DNA from: Burkholderiaceae bacterium
Lineage (GTDB): Bacteria; Pseudomonadota; Gammaproteobacteria; Burkholderiales; Burkholderiaceae_C
Direction of reading: 5' to 3'
Assembly: GCA_030695205.1 (NCBI GenBank)
Contig: JAUYTN010000042.1
Location: 1 to 64,000, forward strand
DNA: 64,000 nt
The translations under genes were made by a program, and so were the position numbers. Positions 9,169-17,818 of the stretch are shown one piece after another. Under the pieces are notes generated by a model. That model saw only the letters and a list, made by a program, of their open reading frames with translations, was not told the DNA's origin and searched no databases. Position 1 is the first letter of the stretch; every line of letters begins with the position of its first letter.

Positions 9169-10014
9169 ATGGCCACCTACATGATTGGCGACGTACAAGG
9201 CTGCATGGCGCCACTGCAGCGCATGCTCGACGAAGTGGGCTTTTCGGCCAGCCGCGACACGGTGTACCTGCTGGGGGACCTGGTCAACCGGGGGCCTGCC
9301 TCGCTGGAGGTGCTGAGGTGGGTACAAGCCTGCGGAAGCTCTGCCCAATGTGTGCTGGGCAACCATGACCTGCACCTGCTGGCCGTGGCCCACGGTGTGC
9401 GCCGCGCCCACCGAAAAGACACCCTGGCACCCCTGCTGCAGGCACCCGATGCCCCTGCACTGCTGGAGGCCCTGCGCCACCAGCCACTGGCACGCCTGGT
9501 CCACGGATGGCTGCTGGTGCACGCCGGTGTGCTGCCGCAGTGGACGGTGGCCACCACGCTGGCCCTGTCAGCAGAATTTGAGGCCGCCATGGCCGGTGCG
9601 GACCACCGCGGATTTTTGAACACCATGTACAGCAACGAGCCCGCCTCCTGGCGCAACGACCTGACCGGGCACGACCGGCTGCGGGTGATCGTCAACGCCC
9701 TGACCAGGCTGCGTCTGTGCGATGCACAAGGCACCATGGAATTCGACACCAAAGACAACGGGGAGTCTGCCCCTGCGGGCTACATGCCGTGGTTTGATGT
9801 GCCAGGCCGCTTGAGCGCAGGCCATCCAATTGCGTTTGGACACTGGAGCACGCTGCGTGGCGTTGAGCGTGCCGATGTGCTGGCGCTGGACACTGGTTGT
9901 GTGTGGGGTGGCTGCCTCACAGCCGCCGAGCTGCGGCCTTTGACGCCAGGCGAGACGGCCGCCGACCTGACCCGCGTACAGGTCAGTTGTCCGCAGGCGC
10001 AAGTGCCGGGTTAA
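9169..10014 (+). CDS. apaH: symmetrical bis(5'-nucleosyl)-tetraphosphatase
   Basis: A 281-residue metallophosphoesterase with the family motifs GDVQGC (residues 7-12), GDLVNRGP (about 37-44) and GNHD (about 64-67), and later histidines. ApaH cleaves Ap4A into two ADP and also removes Np4 caps from RNA. It begins 21 bases after cbbR. Its 3' end overlaps the 3' end of the convergent helicase gene by 32 bases. Length and motifs are normal. Confidence 0.93.
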   Translation: MATYMIGDVQGCMAPLQRMLDEVGFSASRDTVYLLGDLVNRGPASLEVLRWVQACGSSAQCVLGNHDLHLLAVAHGVRRAHRKDTLAPLLQAPDAPALLEALRHQPLARLVHGWLLVHAGVLPQWTVATTLALSAEFEAAMAGADHRGFLNTMYSNEPASWRNDLTGHDRLRVIVNALTRLRLCDAQGTMEFDTKDNGESAPAGYMPWFDVPGRLSAGHPIAFGHWSTLRGVERADVLALDTGCVWGGCLTAAELRPLTPGETAADLTRVQVSCPQAQVPG

Positions 10015-11581
10015 CCACCTCGGGCGACTCCAGAGTGGGCACACTCTCGGGCGCAACCGGCGCAACGGGTGGTGCCACCTGTTCGGGAGCGGGGGGCCGG
10101 AACAGCGCGGCCGTGCGTTTGCGCGATTTGATGTTGGCCGAGATGCCGCGCGGCACAGCGCGGGCATCAGCCTCCCAGTTCGCAGGGGCTGCAGGCGCGG
10201 TGCTGGGCTCGTAAGGCTTGTCAAAGAACGGGTCGGCTGGCACCTTGCGCCCCCCCCAGCGGCCGTCGGAAACCCGAGGTGGCCGGGCAGAACGCACCGC
10301 TGCAGGGTCGTCTGTTCTGTCGGGACCGGCACGGGCGCCTGTGCGCGGGGCCGATGCACTCGCACCGCGCGGGGCTTCGTCGTCACGGCCCCAGTGGCGC
10401 TGGCCGTCGTTGTAGCGACCCACCGGGGGTGTACCCGCCGACTCCAGCGGCAGAGGCTCCACCTCAGCCTTGATGTTGATGAGTTTTTCGATGTCTGCCA
10501 GCAGGCGTGAATCGCTGGGCGACACCAGCGACACGGCCAAGCCAGAGGCGCCCGCACGGCCTGTGCGACCGATGCGGTGGACGTAGTCTTCTGCGTTGAA
10601 GGGCAGGTCAAAATTGAACACCGCAGGCACGTCTTTGATGTCCAGGCCACGGGCCGCCACATCGGTACACACCATCAGGTCAACCGCTCCGCTCTTGAAG
10701 GCCTCCAGTGCTTTCAGGCGTTCGTCTTGCGACTTGTCGCCATGCAAGGCGGTGGTCTTCAGGCCTTCGCGCTCCAGGGAGCGGGCCAGCCGGGCACAAC
10801 CGAGCTTGCTGTTGACAAACACAAACGCCTGCTTCAAACCCCGCTCGCGCAGCACGTAATGAATGGCGCGGCGCTTGTCGTCGTCGGTCACACCAATGAA
10901 GCGCTGCTCAACTGTTGATGCGGTGGCATTGGAGCGCGCCACCTCAATGGTGACCGGGTCTTGCAGGTAGCTGCCGGCCAGCCGCTTGATTTCCGGAGAA
11001 AACGTCGCGGAGAACAGCAAGGTGATGCGCTGCTTGGGCAGGTAGCTCAGGATGCGCTGCAGATCGGGCAAAAACCCGATGTCGAGCATGCGGTCGGCCT
11101 CATCCAGAACCACGTACTCCACCTGGTTGAGCACACAGTTCTTGGCCTCGATGTGGTCCAGCAAACGGCCAGGGGTAGCCACCAGCACCTCGACGCCTTT
11201 TTTCAGCTCGGCGGTCTGTGGCTTCATGTCCATGCCGCCAAACACCACCGTGCTGCGCAGCTGGGTGTACTTGGCATACAGGGCCACCTGCTGGGCCACC
11301 TGGTCGGCCAGTTCGCGGGTGGGCAGCAGCACCAGGGCCCGCACCGGATGGCGGGCGGGGGAAGTGGATGCGTTTTCGTGCTTCATCATGCGCTGCAGCA
11401 GCGGCAGCGAGAAGGCAGCGGTTTTGCCGGTACCGGTCTGGGCGGCGCCCATCACGTCTTTGCCAGCCAGCACCACAGGAATGGCCTGTGCCTGGATGGG
11501 TGTCATGGATTCGTAGCCCATTTCGGCCACGGCACGTGCCAGCGCGGGCGCCAGCGAGAGTTGGGAAAAAGAGTCGCTCAT
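9983..11581 (-). CDS. rhlE: DEAD-box RNA helicase, RhlE-like
   Basis: A 532-residue helicase with the ordered motifs Q (MTPIQAQAIP), I (AQTGTGKT), Ia (PTRELADQ), Ib (TPGRLLD), II (DEAD), III (SAT), V (ATP-side VCTDVAARGLD) and VI (HRIGRTGRAG). The C-terminal 150 residues are a proline-, arginine- and alanine-rich low-complexity tail typical of RhlE and probably bind RNA. The family acts in ribosome assembly and mRNA decay. The last 32 bases overlap the end of apaH tail to tail. Confidence 0.92.
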   Translation of the reverse strand: MSDSFSQLSLAPALARAVAEMGYESMTPIQAQAIPVVLAGKDVMGAAQTGTGKTAAFSLPLLQRMMKHENASTSPARHPVRALVLLPTRELADQVAQQVALYAKYTQLRSTVVFGGMDMKPQTAELKKGVEVLVATPGRLLDHIEAKNCVLNQVEYVVLDEADRMLDIGFLPDLQRILSYLPKQRITLLFSATFSPEIKRLAGSYLQDPVTIEVARSNATASTVEQRFIGVTDDDKRRAIHYVLRERGLKQAFVFVNSKLGCARLARSLEREGLKTTALHGDKSQDERLKALEAFKSGAVDLMVCTDVAARGLDIKDVPAVFNFDLPFNAEDYVHRIGRTGRAGASGLAVSLVSPSDSRLLADIEKLINIKAEVEPLPLESAGTPPVGRYNDGQRHWGRDDEAPRGASASAPRTGARAGPDRTDDPAAVRSARPPRVSDGRWGGRKVPADPFFDKPYEPSTAPAAPANWEADARAVPRGISANIKSRKRTAALFRPPAPEQVAPPVAPVAPESVPTLESPEVVNPALAPADN

Positions 11582-11631
11582 TGCCTTCTATTGTCTCACT
11601 TCGGTCCAACCGGGTGCCGCAGCGCCCGGCA

Positions 11632-13485
11632 TCAGGACCCCAACCCGCTCCCACGCAGGCCCAAACGCCCACCTGCCCCAAGGCCCGAGGGGGGCAAAGC
11701 GGCCACAGCGCTGGAACGCAACGCTGCCTGCTCGAAATCGGCCACGCCGATGGGACGGCCAAAAAAATAGCCCTGCCCCAGGTCACAGCCCAGCACCTGC
11801 AGCGCACGCCGGTTGACCTGGGTCTCCACCCCCTCGCCCACGGTTTTCAGGCCGAGCGAGCGGGCCATCTGAATCACGGCCCGCACGATGGCTGCGCCGT
11901 CGGGGTCTATGGTCAGGTCGCGCACAAAGGACTGATCGATTTTGAGCTTGTCCACCGCCAGCCGCCGCAGGTAGGCCAGGCTGGAGTAGCCCGTGCCAAA
12001 GTCGTCAATCGACAGCTGCACCCCGCGCTGTTTGAGGCGGCGGATCACCGCCATGACCTCGTCAGGGCGCACCATCAGCACCGATTCGGTCAGCTCCAGC
12101 TCCAGGCGGCTGGGGTCGCAGCCCGAGCGCTCCAGCGCATCGGACACCTGCTGCTCCAGCTGGCCCTGGCGGAACTGCATGGCCGACACATTGACCGCCA
12201 GGTGCAGATGCCCCAGCCCCATGCTCCGCCAGCGCGCCAGGTGCTGGCACGCCTCGTTCAGCACCCACTGGCCAATGCCCATGATCAGGCCCGAACTCTC
12301 GGCCAGCGCAATGAACTCACCGGGCGGCACCAGCCCCACCCCGGGGCGCTCCCAGCGCACCAGCGCCTCGGCCCCCACCACCACGCTGCTGGCCAGGTTG
12401 ACCACCGGCTGGAAATGCAGCCGCAACTCACCCCTTGAAACCGCGCGGGAGAGATCGCTGAGCAAATCCATGCGCCCACGGGCGCCCTGGTTCATGTCGT
12501 CGGTAAAAAACCTTATGCAGCGCCGCCCGGACTCCTTGGCCTGGTACATCGCCACCTCGGCATGGCTGAGGAGGGTGTCGAAATCGGCTCCGTCCGACGG
12601 GTACACCGCCACCCCCACCGAGGCAGACACCACTGCCTCGCGCCCATTGACCGCGAACGGATCGGCCAAGGCCACCAGCACCCGTTGTGCCATCTGCGGC
12701 AGCAGTGTGGCATCCGCACTGGGAAACAGCACCACAAATTCGTCCCCCCCCCGGCGACTGACGGTTTCTGCAGATGTGACCCCGGTTGACAGGGCGTGGC
12801 CAATCTGGCGCAACAGTTCATCGCCGCCGGCCTGGCCCAACGAATCGTTGATGGCCTTGAAATGGTCCAGATCCAGCAGCATCACCGCCATGACACAGCT
12901 GCCAGAGCCCACCTGCCCCATGGCCTGCCCGGCCCGGTCGCGCATCAGCAACAGGTTGGGCAGGCCGGTGAGCAAATCGTGGCTGGCCAAGTGCTGGGCC
13001 TGGCTTTGCGCGGCCTTTTCCAGGGTCAAGTCGTTGAAGGTGGCGACATAGCACCGCACCTGCCCACCTTCGTCTGCCCGAATGGCCTGGATTTTCAAAA
13101 ACTCATGAAAGTGGGTGCCATCTTTGCGCCGATTGGTGATCTCGCCTTGCCAGACACCGTGCGCACCCAGCGCCTGCCACATGGCCTCATAGAAGGCGTG
13201 AGGCTGCAAGCCGGACTGAAGCAGCGAAGGCTTGGCGCCCAGCACCTCGTGCTCGGCATAGCCTGTGAGTTGCTCGAAAGCGGGGTTGACAGCAACGATG
13301 CGCAACTGTGCGTCGGTGACCAACACCGCGACCTGGGCCATGTGCCACAGGGTCGCCAGCAGGCGGCTCCCTCCGCCCGCCGCTGCCTGGGCCGCACCCA
13401 GCGCCCCGGCAGCCACCATCACGGCACCTGCTGCCACCACACCCTCTAGTGGCGTTGCTCCATCGGCTTTGCTGTCGCTGCCCAT
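11632..13485 (-). CDS. PAS-GGDEF-EAL c-di-GMP enzyme downstream of dcd
   Basis: A 617-residue protein: a short Ala/Gly-rich hydrophobic N-terminus, a PAS domain (about 45-165), GGDEF (about 180-340) and EAL (about 355-600). The cyclase site is intact (RRGGDEF). The phosphodiesterase residues are all present: EALVRW, ELTES, DDFGTGYSS, KIDQSF, GEGVET and QGYFFGRP. It may therefore make and break c-di-GMP. I place the start at the ATG at 13485, eight bases after the dcd stop; the longer frame runs through dcd. Being co-directional with guaD and dcd, it is likely on their transcript. Signal sensed unknown. Confidence 0.88.
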   Translation of the reverse strand: MGSDSKADGATPLEGVVAAGAVMVAAGALGAAQAAAGGGSRLLATLWHMAQVAVLVTDAQLRIVAVNPAFEQLTGYAEHEVLGAKPSLLQSGLQPHAFYEAMWQALGAHGVWQGEITNRRKDGTHFHEFLKIQAIRADEGGQVRCYVATFNDLTLEKAAQSQAQHLASHDLLTGLPNLLLMRDRAGQAMGQVGSGSCVMAVMLLDLDHFKAINDSLGQAGGDELLRQIGHALSTGVTSAETVSRRGGDEFVVLFPSADATLLPQMAQRVLVALADPFAVNGREAVVSASVGVAVYPSDGADFDTLLSHAEVAMYQAKESGRRCIRFFTDDMNQGARGRMDLLSDLSRAVSRGELRLHFQPVVNLASSVVVGAEALVRWERPGVGLVPPGEFIALAESSGLIMGIGQWVLNEACQHLARWRSMGLGHLHLAVNVSAMQFRQGQLEQQVSDALERSGCDPSRLELELTESVLMVRPDEVMAVIRRLKQRGVQLSIDDFGTGYSSLAYLRRLAVDKLKIDQSFVRDLTIDPDGAAIVRAVIQMARSLGLKTVGEGVETQVNRRALQVLGCDLGQGYFFGRPIGVADFEQAALRSSAVAALPPSGLGAGGRLGLRGSGLGS

Positions 13486-13493
13486 GAGGCCAC

Positions 13494-14060
13494 TCAGGCG
13501 CGGGGCAATGTCACGCCCACCTGGCCCTGGTACTTGCCTCCTCGGTCTTTGTAGCTGACCTCGCACACCTCGTCGCTCTCGAAAAACAGCACCTGCGCGC
13601 AGCCCTCGCCAGCGTAAATGCGGGCGGGCAAGGGGGTGGTGTTGGAGAACTCCAGCGTCACATAACCTTCCCACTCGGGCTCGAAGGGGGTGACGTTGAC
13701 GATGATGCCGCAGCGGGCGTAGGTGCTTTTGCCCAGACAGATGGTCAGCACATTGCGCGGGATGCGGAAGTACTCGACCGTGCGCGCCAGCGCAAAGCTG
13801 TTGGGCGGGATGATGCAGCTGTCGCCGTGGAAATCGACAAAGCTCTTTTCGTCGAAGTTTTTGGGGTCCACCACGGTGCTGTGGATGTTGGTGAACACCT
13901 TGAATTCAGGCGCACAACGGATGTCGTAGCCGTAGCTGCTGGTGCCGTAGCTGATGATCTTTTTGCCGTCGGCCTCGCGCACCTGGTGGGGTGAGAAGGG
14001 TTCGATCATGCCGGTCTGCTCGGCCATGCGGCGTATCCATTTGTCGCTCTTGATGCTCAT
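13494..14060 (-). CDS. dcd: dCTP deaminase
   Basis: A 188-residue protein of the usual size for Dcd, which deaminates dCTP to dUTP for thymidylate synthesis. The catalytic region is visible as GKSTYARCG (Ser and Arg) followed by GYVTLEFSN (catalytic Glu). The ATG overlaps the guaD stop by four bases, so the two are translationally coupled. Upstream coupling to a guanine deaminase gene puts nucleotide-pool functions together. Confidence 0.95.
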   Translation of the reverse strand: MSIKSDKWIRRMAEQTGMIEPFSPHQVREADGKKIISYGTSSYGYDIRCAPEFKVFTNIHSTVVDPKNFDEKSFVDFHGDSCIIPPNSFALARTVEYFRIPRNVLTICLGKSTYARCGIIVNVTPFEPEWEGYVTLEFSNTTPLPARIYAGEGCAQVLFFESDEVCEVSYKDRGGKYQGQVGVTLPRA

Positions 14061-15424
14061 GGTGTGCTCTCAGGTTGTGAGCGAATTGTAGGCAGCGCCA
14101 GGTGTACGTGTTCAATGGCGCGGTCATCTGCCAACACCACCATGGCAAACAGCCATTCGTCCAGCGTCGTGGCCGCCGCTGTCCGCCGGGCCAGCAACGG
14201 GGTGGCGCAGGGATCGAGCACCACAAAGTCGGCCTCGGACCCCGGACTGAGGTTGCCGACCACACCACCCAGGCCCAGCGCCTGCGCCGCACCGGCGGTG
14301 TGCAACCACCACAGCCTGGCTGGCGAGAGGCTGAGGCCGGGTTTGAGTTCGCCGCCCTGCTCCAGCGCCATGCGCCCGACAAAGTACGCGGCCTTCATGG
14401 TCTCAAAGGGGCTGAACGAGGTGCCACCGCCCACATCGCTGGCCAGGCCATGGGCAAAGCCCATGGCCTGAGCCGCTGCAAAGTCAAAAAATCCACTGCC
14501 CAGAAACAGGTTGCTGGTGGGGCAGACGGCTGCAGCAGTACCGGTGTCGCGCAGCAGGACACGGTCGGTGGCGTCGAGGTAGATGCAATGGGCGTACACC
14601 GCCCGTTCTCTGAGCAGGCCAAAGCGGTGGTACACGTCCAGGTAGCTGCGGGCGGTGGGGTGCAGCTCGCGCACCCAGGCCACTTCGTCGCGGTTTTCGG
14701 CCACATGGGACTGCACCCACACGCTCGGAAAGCGGGTGGCCAGTTCGCCCGCGCCGCGCAGCTGGGCGTCCGAGCAGGTGGGCACAAACCGCGGTGTGAT
14801 GGCGTACCCCAGCCGGTCCACCCCGTGCCAGCGCCCGATCAAGGCCTCTGACTCGCACAGGCTGTGCTCGGTGGCGTCGCGCCCGCCGCCTGCCGCCGCC
14901 TGGTTGCGCACGCCATCGGGGGCGTTCTGGTCCATCAGGCACAGACCTGTGACCAGGCGCATGCCGCGCGCCTGGGCCGCGCCAAACAGCGCATCCACCG
15001 ACACCGGGTGCGAGGTGGCAAACGCCAGTGCGGTGGTTACGCCATGCCGCAGCAGTTCGGTGGTGAACACCTCGGCCACGGCCGCCGCATGCGCCGGGTC
15101 GGCAAACCGGGACTCGGTGGGGAAGGTGTAGCGCTCCAACCAGGGCAACAAGCCATCGGCAGGTGAGCCGATGACGTCGATCTGCGGGTAGTGCACATGC
15201 ATGTCCACAAACCCCGGGGCCATGACTTTGCCTGGCCAGTGCGTGACCTGCACGCCCTGCGCCTGCGGCTCGGCCAGCCGGTGGGCCAGCGCGGTGTAGG
15301 CACCACTGGCCACGACACGCTCCACCCCATGGGCGTCGGGTGCGGTCAGCAGCAAACCGTCGGCCTCCCACAGGGGTTGACCAGCGTCGTCGAAGCGGAG
15401 CAAAGCGGCTCGGTAGGCGTTCAT
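14057..15424 (-). CDS. guaD: guanine deaminase
   Basis: A 455-residue amidohydrolase of the guanine deaminase family, converting guanine to xanthine. Metal ligands appear as HVHYPQ (HxH) near residue 80, then SHVAEN, the AHC and the ASDVGGG aspartate, with the family's TSNLFLGSG segment. I prefer the ATG at 15424 to an in-frame GTG five codons earlier. It lies 45 bases after a BMP-type binding protein gene on the same strand and overlaps dcd, so uptake, guanine deamination and pyrimidine pool balance may be co-expressed. Xanthine made here would feed XdhABC encoded 42 kb away. Confidence 0.92.
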   Translation of the reverse strand: MNAYRAALLRFDDAGQPLWEADGLLLTAPDAHGVERVVASGAYTALAHRLAEPQAQGVQVTHWPGKVMAPGFVDMHVHYPQIDVIGSPADGLLPWLERYTFPTESRFADPAHAAAVAEVFTTELLRHGVTTALAFATSHPVSVDALFGAAQARGMRLVTGLCLMDQNAPDGVRNQAAAGGGRDATEHSLCESEALIGRWHGVDRLGYAITPRFVPTCSDAQLRGAGELATRFPSVWVQSHVAENRDEVAWVRELHPTARSYLDVYHRFGLLRERAVYAHCIYLDATDRVLLRDTGTAAAVCPTSNLFLGSGFFDFAAAQAMGFAHGLASDVGGGTSFSPFETMKAAYFVGRMALEQGGELKPGLSLSPARLWWLHTAGAAQALGLGGVVGNLSPGSEADFVVLDPCATPLLARRTAAATTLDEWLFAMVVLADDRAIEHVHLALPTIRSQPESTP

Positions 15425-15469
15425 GGCGGTGTGGTGCACGGACGGTTTGGGTGGGCTTGATTGCGGGGG

Positions 15470-16576
15470 TCAGCGGGTCAGCTTGCCCACCACACCTTCG
15501 GCCAGCCAGTTCATGCCCAGAATCTGCTCGTCGCTCAGTATCTGCCCGGCGGCAATGGCCACGCGGCCTTCGTTGTCGCGCACCACGGCCTTGGCTTGGA
15601 AGGGGTGCAGCTTGCCCGCAGCAATGTCCTTCTGGCGCGCCAGCACCTCGGTCTGTACCGCAGCGGGCACCTTGGGGCCAAAGGCATCGACGCGAACCAT
15701 GCCCTCTTTCACACCACCCCACAGGCGGCTGGTGGCCCAGGTGCCGTCGCGCACGGCCTGCACGCGGCGGGCGTAGTAATCGCCCCACAGGTGGGTGATG
15801 GCCAGCACCTGCGCATCGGGCGCGGCTTTGCGCATGTCGGAGTGGTAGGCCACGGCCAGTTTGCCGCGCTCCTGGGCGGCGGCCATGACGGCAGTGGAGC
15901 CGGTGTGGAAGGCCAGCACCTCTGCCCCCTGGTTCATGAGCGTCATGGCGGCATCGCGCTCGCGCGGCGGGTTGAACCACTCACCCAGCCACACCACGCG
16001 CACCTGCGCGGCGGGGTTGACCGAGCGCATGCCCAGCGTGAAGGCGTTGATGCCTTGAATCACCTCGGGAATGGGAAACCCCGCCACGTAGCCCGCCTGC
16101 ATGGCAAGCCGCCCAGCGGCCACACCCGCCAGGTAGCGGCCCTCGTAGTAGCGGGCATTGGCCACGGCCACGTTGGGCGCGGTTTTGTAGCCGGTGATGG
16201 ACTCGAACTTCACGCCTGGAAATTCAGCCGCCACCTTGAGGGTGGGCTCCATGTAGCCAAAGCTGGGGGTGAAGATGATGTTCGCCCCGTTGCGGGCCAG
16301 GTCGCGGATGACGCGCTCGGCGTCTGCACCCTCGGCCACGTTCTCCACAAACCGGGTGGTCACCTGCGGGGGCTGGCCGGGAGGGTTCAGCGCGGCTTCA
16401 ACGGCCTTGCGGGCGTCGTCGTGCTGGCGTGTCCAGCCGGCTTCGGTGATGGGCGACACGTACACAAACGCGGCCTGGGTTGGCACCTGGGCGGTCTGGC
16501 CCTGGCTCTGGGCGAATGCGGTGGGGGAAATAGAAAAACTGGCGGCCGCGAGCGCGGCTGCGAGGTTTTTGTACAT
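15470..16576 (-). CDS. BMP-family ABC transporter substrate-binding protein (second copy)
   Basis: A 368-residue periplasmic binding protein with a signal peptide (MYKNLAAALAAASF, cleavage near AFAQS). It shares long stretches with the copy at 17819-18967: ERVIRDLA, FGYMEP, TGYKTAPN, PIPEVI, INAFTLG and GEWFNPP. BMP (Med/PnrA-like) proteins bind nucleosides or purines for an ABC importer. There is no second permease or ATPase set nearby, so it probably delivers another ligand to the same transporter. It is upstream of guaD by 45 bases, which fits a purine base ligand; that is inference. Confidence 0.9.
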   Translation of the reverse strand: MYKNLAAALAAASFSISPTAFAQSQGQTAQVPTQAAFVYVSPITEAGWTRQHDDARKAVEAALNPPGQPPQVTTRFVENVAEGADAERVIRDLARNGANIIFTPSFGYMEPTLKVAAEFPGVKFESITGYKTAPNVAVANARYYEGRYLAGVAAGRLAMQAGYVAGFPIPEVIQGINAFTLGMRSVNPAAQVRVVWLGEWFNPPRERDAAMTLMNQGAEVLAFHTGSTAVMAAAQERGKLAVAYHSDMRKAAPDAQVLAITHLWGDYYARRVQAVRDGTWATSRLWGGVKEGMVRVDAFGPKVPAAVQTEVLARQKDIAAGKLHPFQAKAVVRDNEGRVAIAAGQILSDEQILGMNWLAEGVVGKLTR

Positions 16577-16610
16577 GGTGGTCCTCTACATGGCTTCCGA
16601 CAAATGAAAT

Positions 16611-16637
16611 GGCCCGCTGGGGAAGCACCGGCGGGCC
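16611..16637 (-). terminator. hairpin downstream of adenosine deaminase gene
   Basis: GGCCCGC at 16611-16617 pairs with GCGGGCC at 16631-16637. On the minus strand the hairpin follows the adenosine deaminase stop by about 57 bases and is followed by an AT-rich but not purely T tract. It is a plausible terminator separating this gene from the next BMP gene. Confidence 0.45.
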
Positions 16638-16669
16638 GTGGATTGTACGAAAGGCAGGCACCATCCGAA

Positions 16670-16724
16670 ATTTTTTAAAGCTTTTTTGCCACTTTACGAT
16701 TGATGGGGAACAATAGTTTGCTCC
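16670..16724 (-). repeat. dispersed AT-rich repeat, copy D (degenerate), overlapping the end of the adenosine deaminase gene
   Basis: On the minus strand it reads GAGCAAACTATTGTT, then an AATCGTAAAG-type right half and an AT tail, parallel to copy B (AGCAAACTATTGTT, then AAGCGATAAAGCC). The left half encodes the last residues of adenosine deaminase, so the element has been absorbed into its C-terminus. Confidence 0.45.
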
Positions 16725-17734
16725 AATATCCGAATCATCTCTGCCCGGCGCTCAGCGCTCACAAAACTGGCTTCGAAGCTGTTGCGGGCCAGTTGCACCA
16801 CATCGGCTGCGCTCAAGCACAGGGCGTGCACCGTCTGCAAAAAGTTCTCGTTCAAGTAACCACCGAAGTAGGCAGGGTCATCGGAGTTGACGGTGGCACA
16901 CAGGCCGGCATCGAGCAGGCGCTTCATGGGGTGGTCGGCCAGGCTGCTCACAACGCACAGCTTGAGGTTGGACAGCGGGCACACCGTCAGCGGGATGCGG
17001 CTGGTGGCCAGGCGGGCGACCAGGGCAGCGTCTTCCAGACAGCGCACACCGTGGTCGATGCGCTCGGCCTTGAGCACATCCAGCGCCTGCCAGATGTACT
17101 CGGGCGGGCCTTCTTCACCGGCGTGGGCCACGGTGTGCAGGCCCAGTTCGCGGCAGCGGGCAAATACCCGGGCAAATTTTTCTGGCGGGTGGCCCAGCTC
17201 GCTGCTGTCCAGCCCCACGCCGATGAAGTGCTCGCGCAACGGAATGGCGGCCTCCAACGTGGCAAAGGCATCTTCCTCGCTCAGGTGGCGCAAAAAGCAA
17301 AGGATGAGGTGGCTGCTCAGCCCCAGCTCAGCCTGCGCCCGGTCGCAGGCACGCTTGAGGCCCAAGATGACCGAGGCCATGGGCACACCGCGTGCGGTGT
17401 GGGTCTGGGGGTCGAAAAAGATTTCGGTGTGGACGACGTTGTCGGCATGGGCGCGTTGCAGGTAGGCCCAGGCCATATCGAAAAAATCGGCCTCGTGCAG
17501 CAACACACTCGCCCCGGCGTAGTAGATGTCCAGAAAGCTTTGTAAGTCGCTGAAGGCATAGGCCGCGCGCAGCGCCTCGACGCTGGAGTAAGTCAGCGCC
17601 ACACCGTTGCGCTGCGCCAGCGCAAAAATCAGCTCGGGCTCCAGCGAGCCTTCAATGTGGATGTGCAGCTCGGCCTTGGGAATGCGCCGGGCCAGGTCAG
17701 CGGCAGATTGGACAGAGGTGGGCACGTCGGTCAT
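16694..17734 (-). CDS. add: adenosine deaminase
   Basis: A 346-residue amidohydrolase deaminating adenosine (or adenine; close relatives do either) to inosine (hypoxanthine). The metal site begins AELHIHIEGSLEPE (HxH) near residue 20; HAGEEGP and the SDDPAYFG aspartate pair follow. The SDDPAYF form with the GYLNENF insert is seen in the adenine deaminase/ADA-like subgroup, so adenine as substrate is a real alternative. I take the ATG at 17734 (MTDVPTS); the longer frame crosses the upstream terminator hairpin. The last codons lie in a degenerate repeat copy. Confidence 0.88.
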   Translation of the reverse strand: MTDVPTSVQSAADLARRIPKAELHIHIEGSLEPELIFALAQRNGVALTYSSVEALRAAYAFSDLQSFLDIYYAGASVLLHEADFFDMAWAYLQRAHADNVVHTEIFFDPQTHTARGVPMASVILGLKRACDRAQAELGLSSHLILCFLRHLSEEDAFATLEAAIPLREHFIGVGLDSSELGHPPEKFARVFARCRELGLHTVAHAGEEGPPEYIWQALDVLKAERIDHGVRCLEDAALVARLATSRIPLTVCPLSNLKLCVVSSLADHPMKRLLDAGLCATVNSDDPAYFGGYLNENFLQTVHALCLSAADVVQLARNSFEASFVSAERRAEMIRILEQTIVPHQS

Positions 17735-17757
17735 GCTGGCGGGCTCCAAAAGAAGAA

Positions 17758-17790
17758 CAGGCTGCCCCGCTTGTCGAGCCGGGCAGCCTG
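17758..17790 (-). terminator. rho-independent terminator of the ABC transporter operon
   Basis: CAGGCTGCCC at 17758-17767 and GGGCAGCCTG at 17781-17790 form a perfect 10-bp stem with a 13-base loop. On the minus strand it is followed at once by TTCTTCTTTT. It lies 28 bases after the BMP gene stop (17819) and before the adenosine deaminase start. Confidence 0.78.
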
Positions 17791-17818
17791 GTGGGTGGGT
17801 CAACAAACTGCCGGGCGA

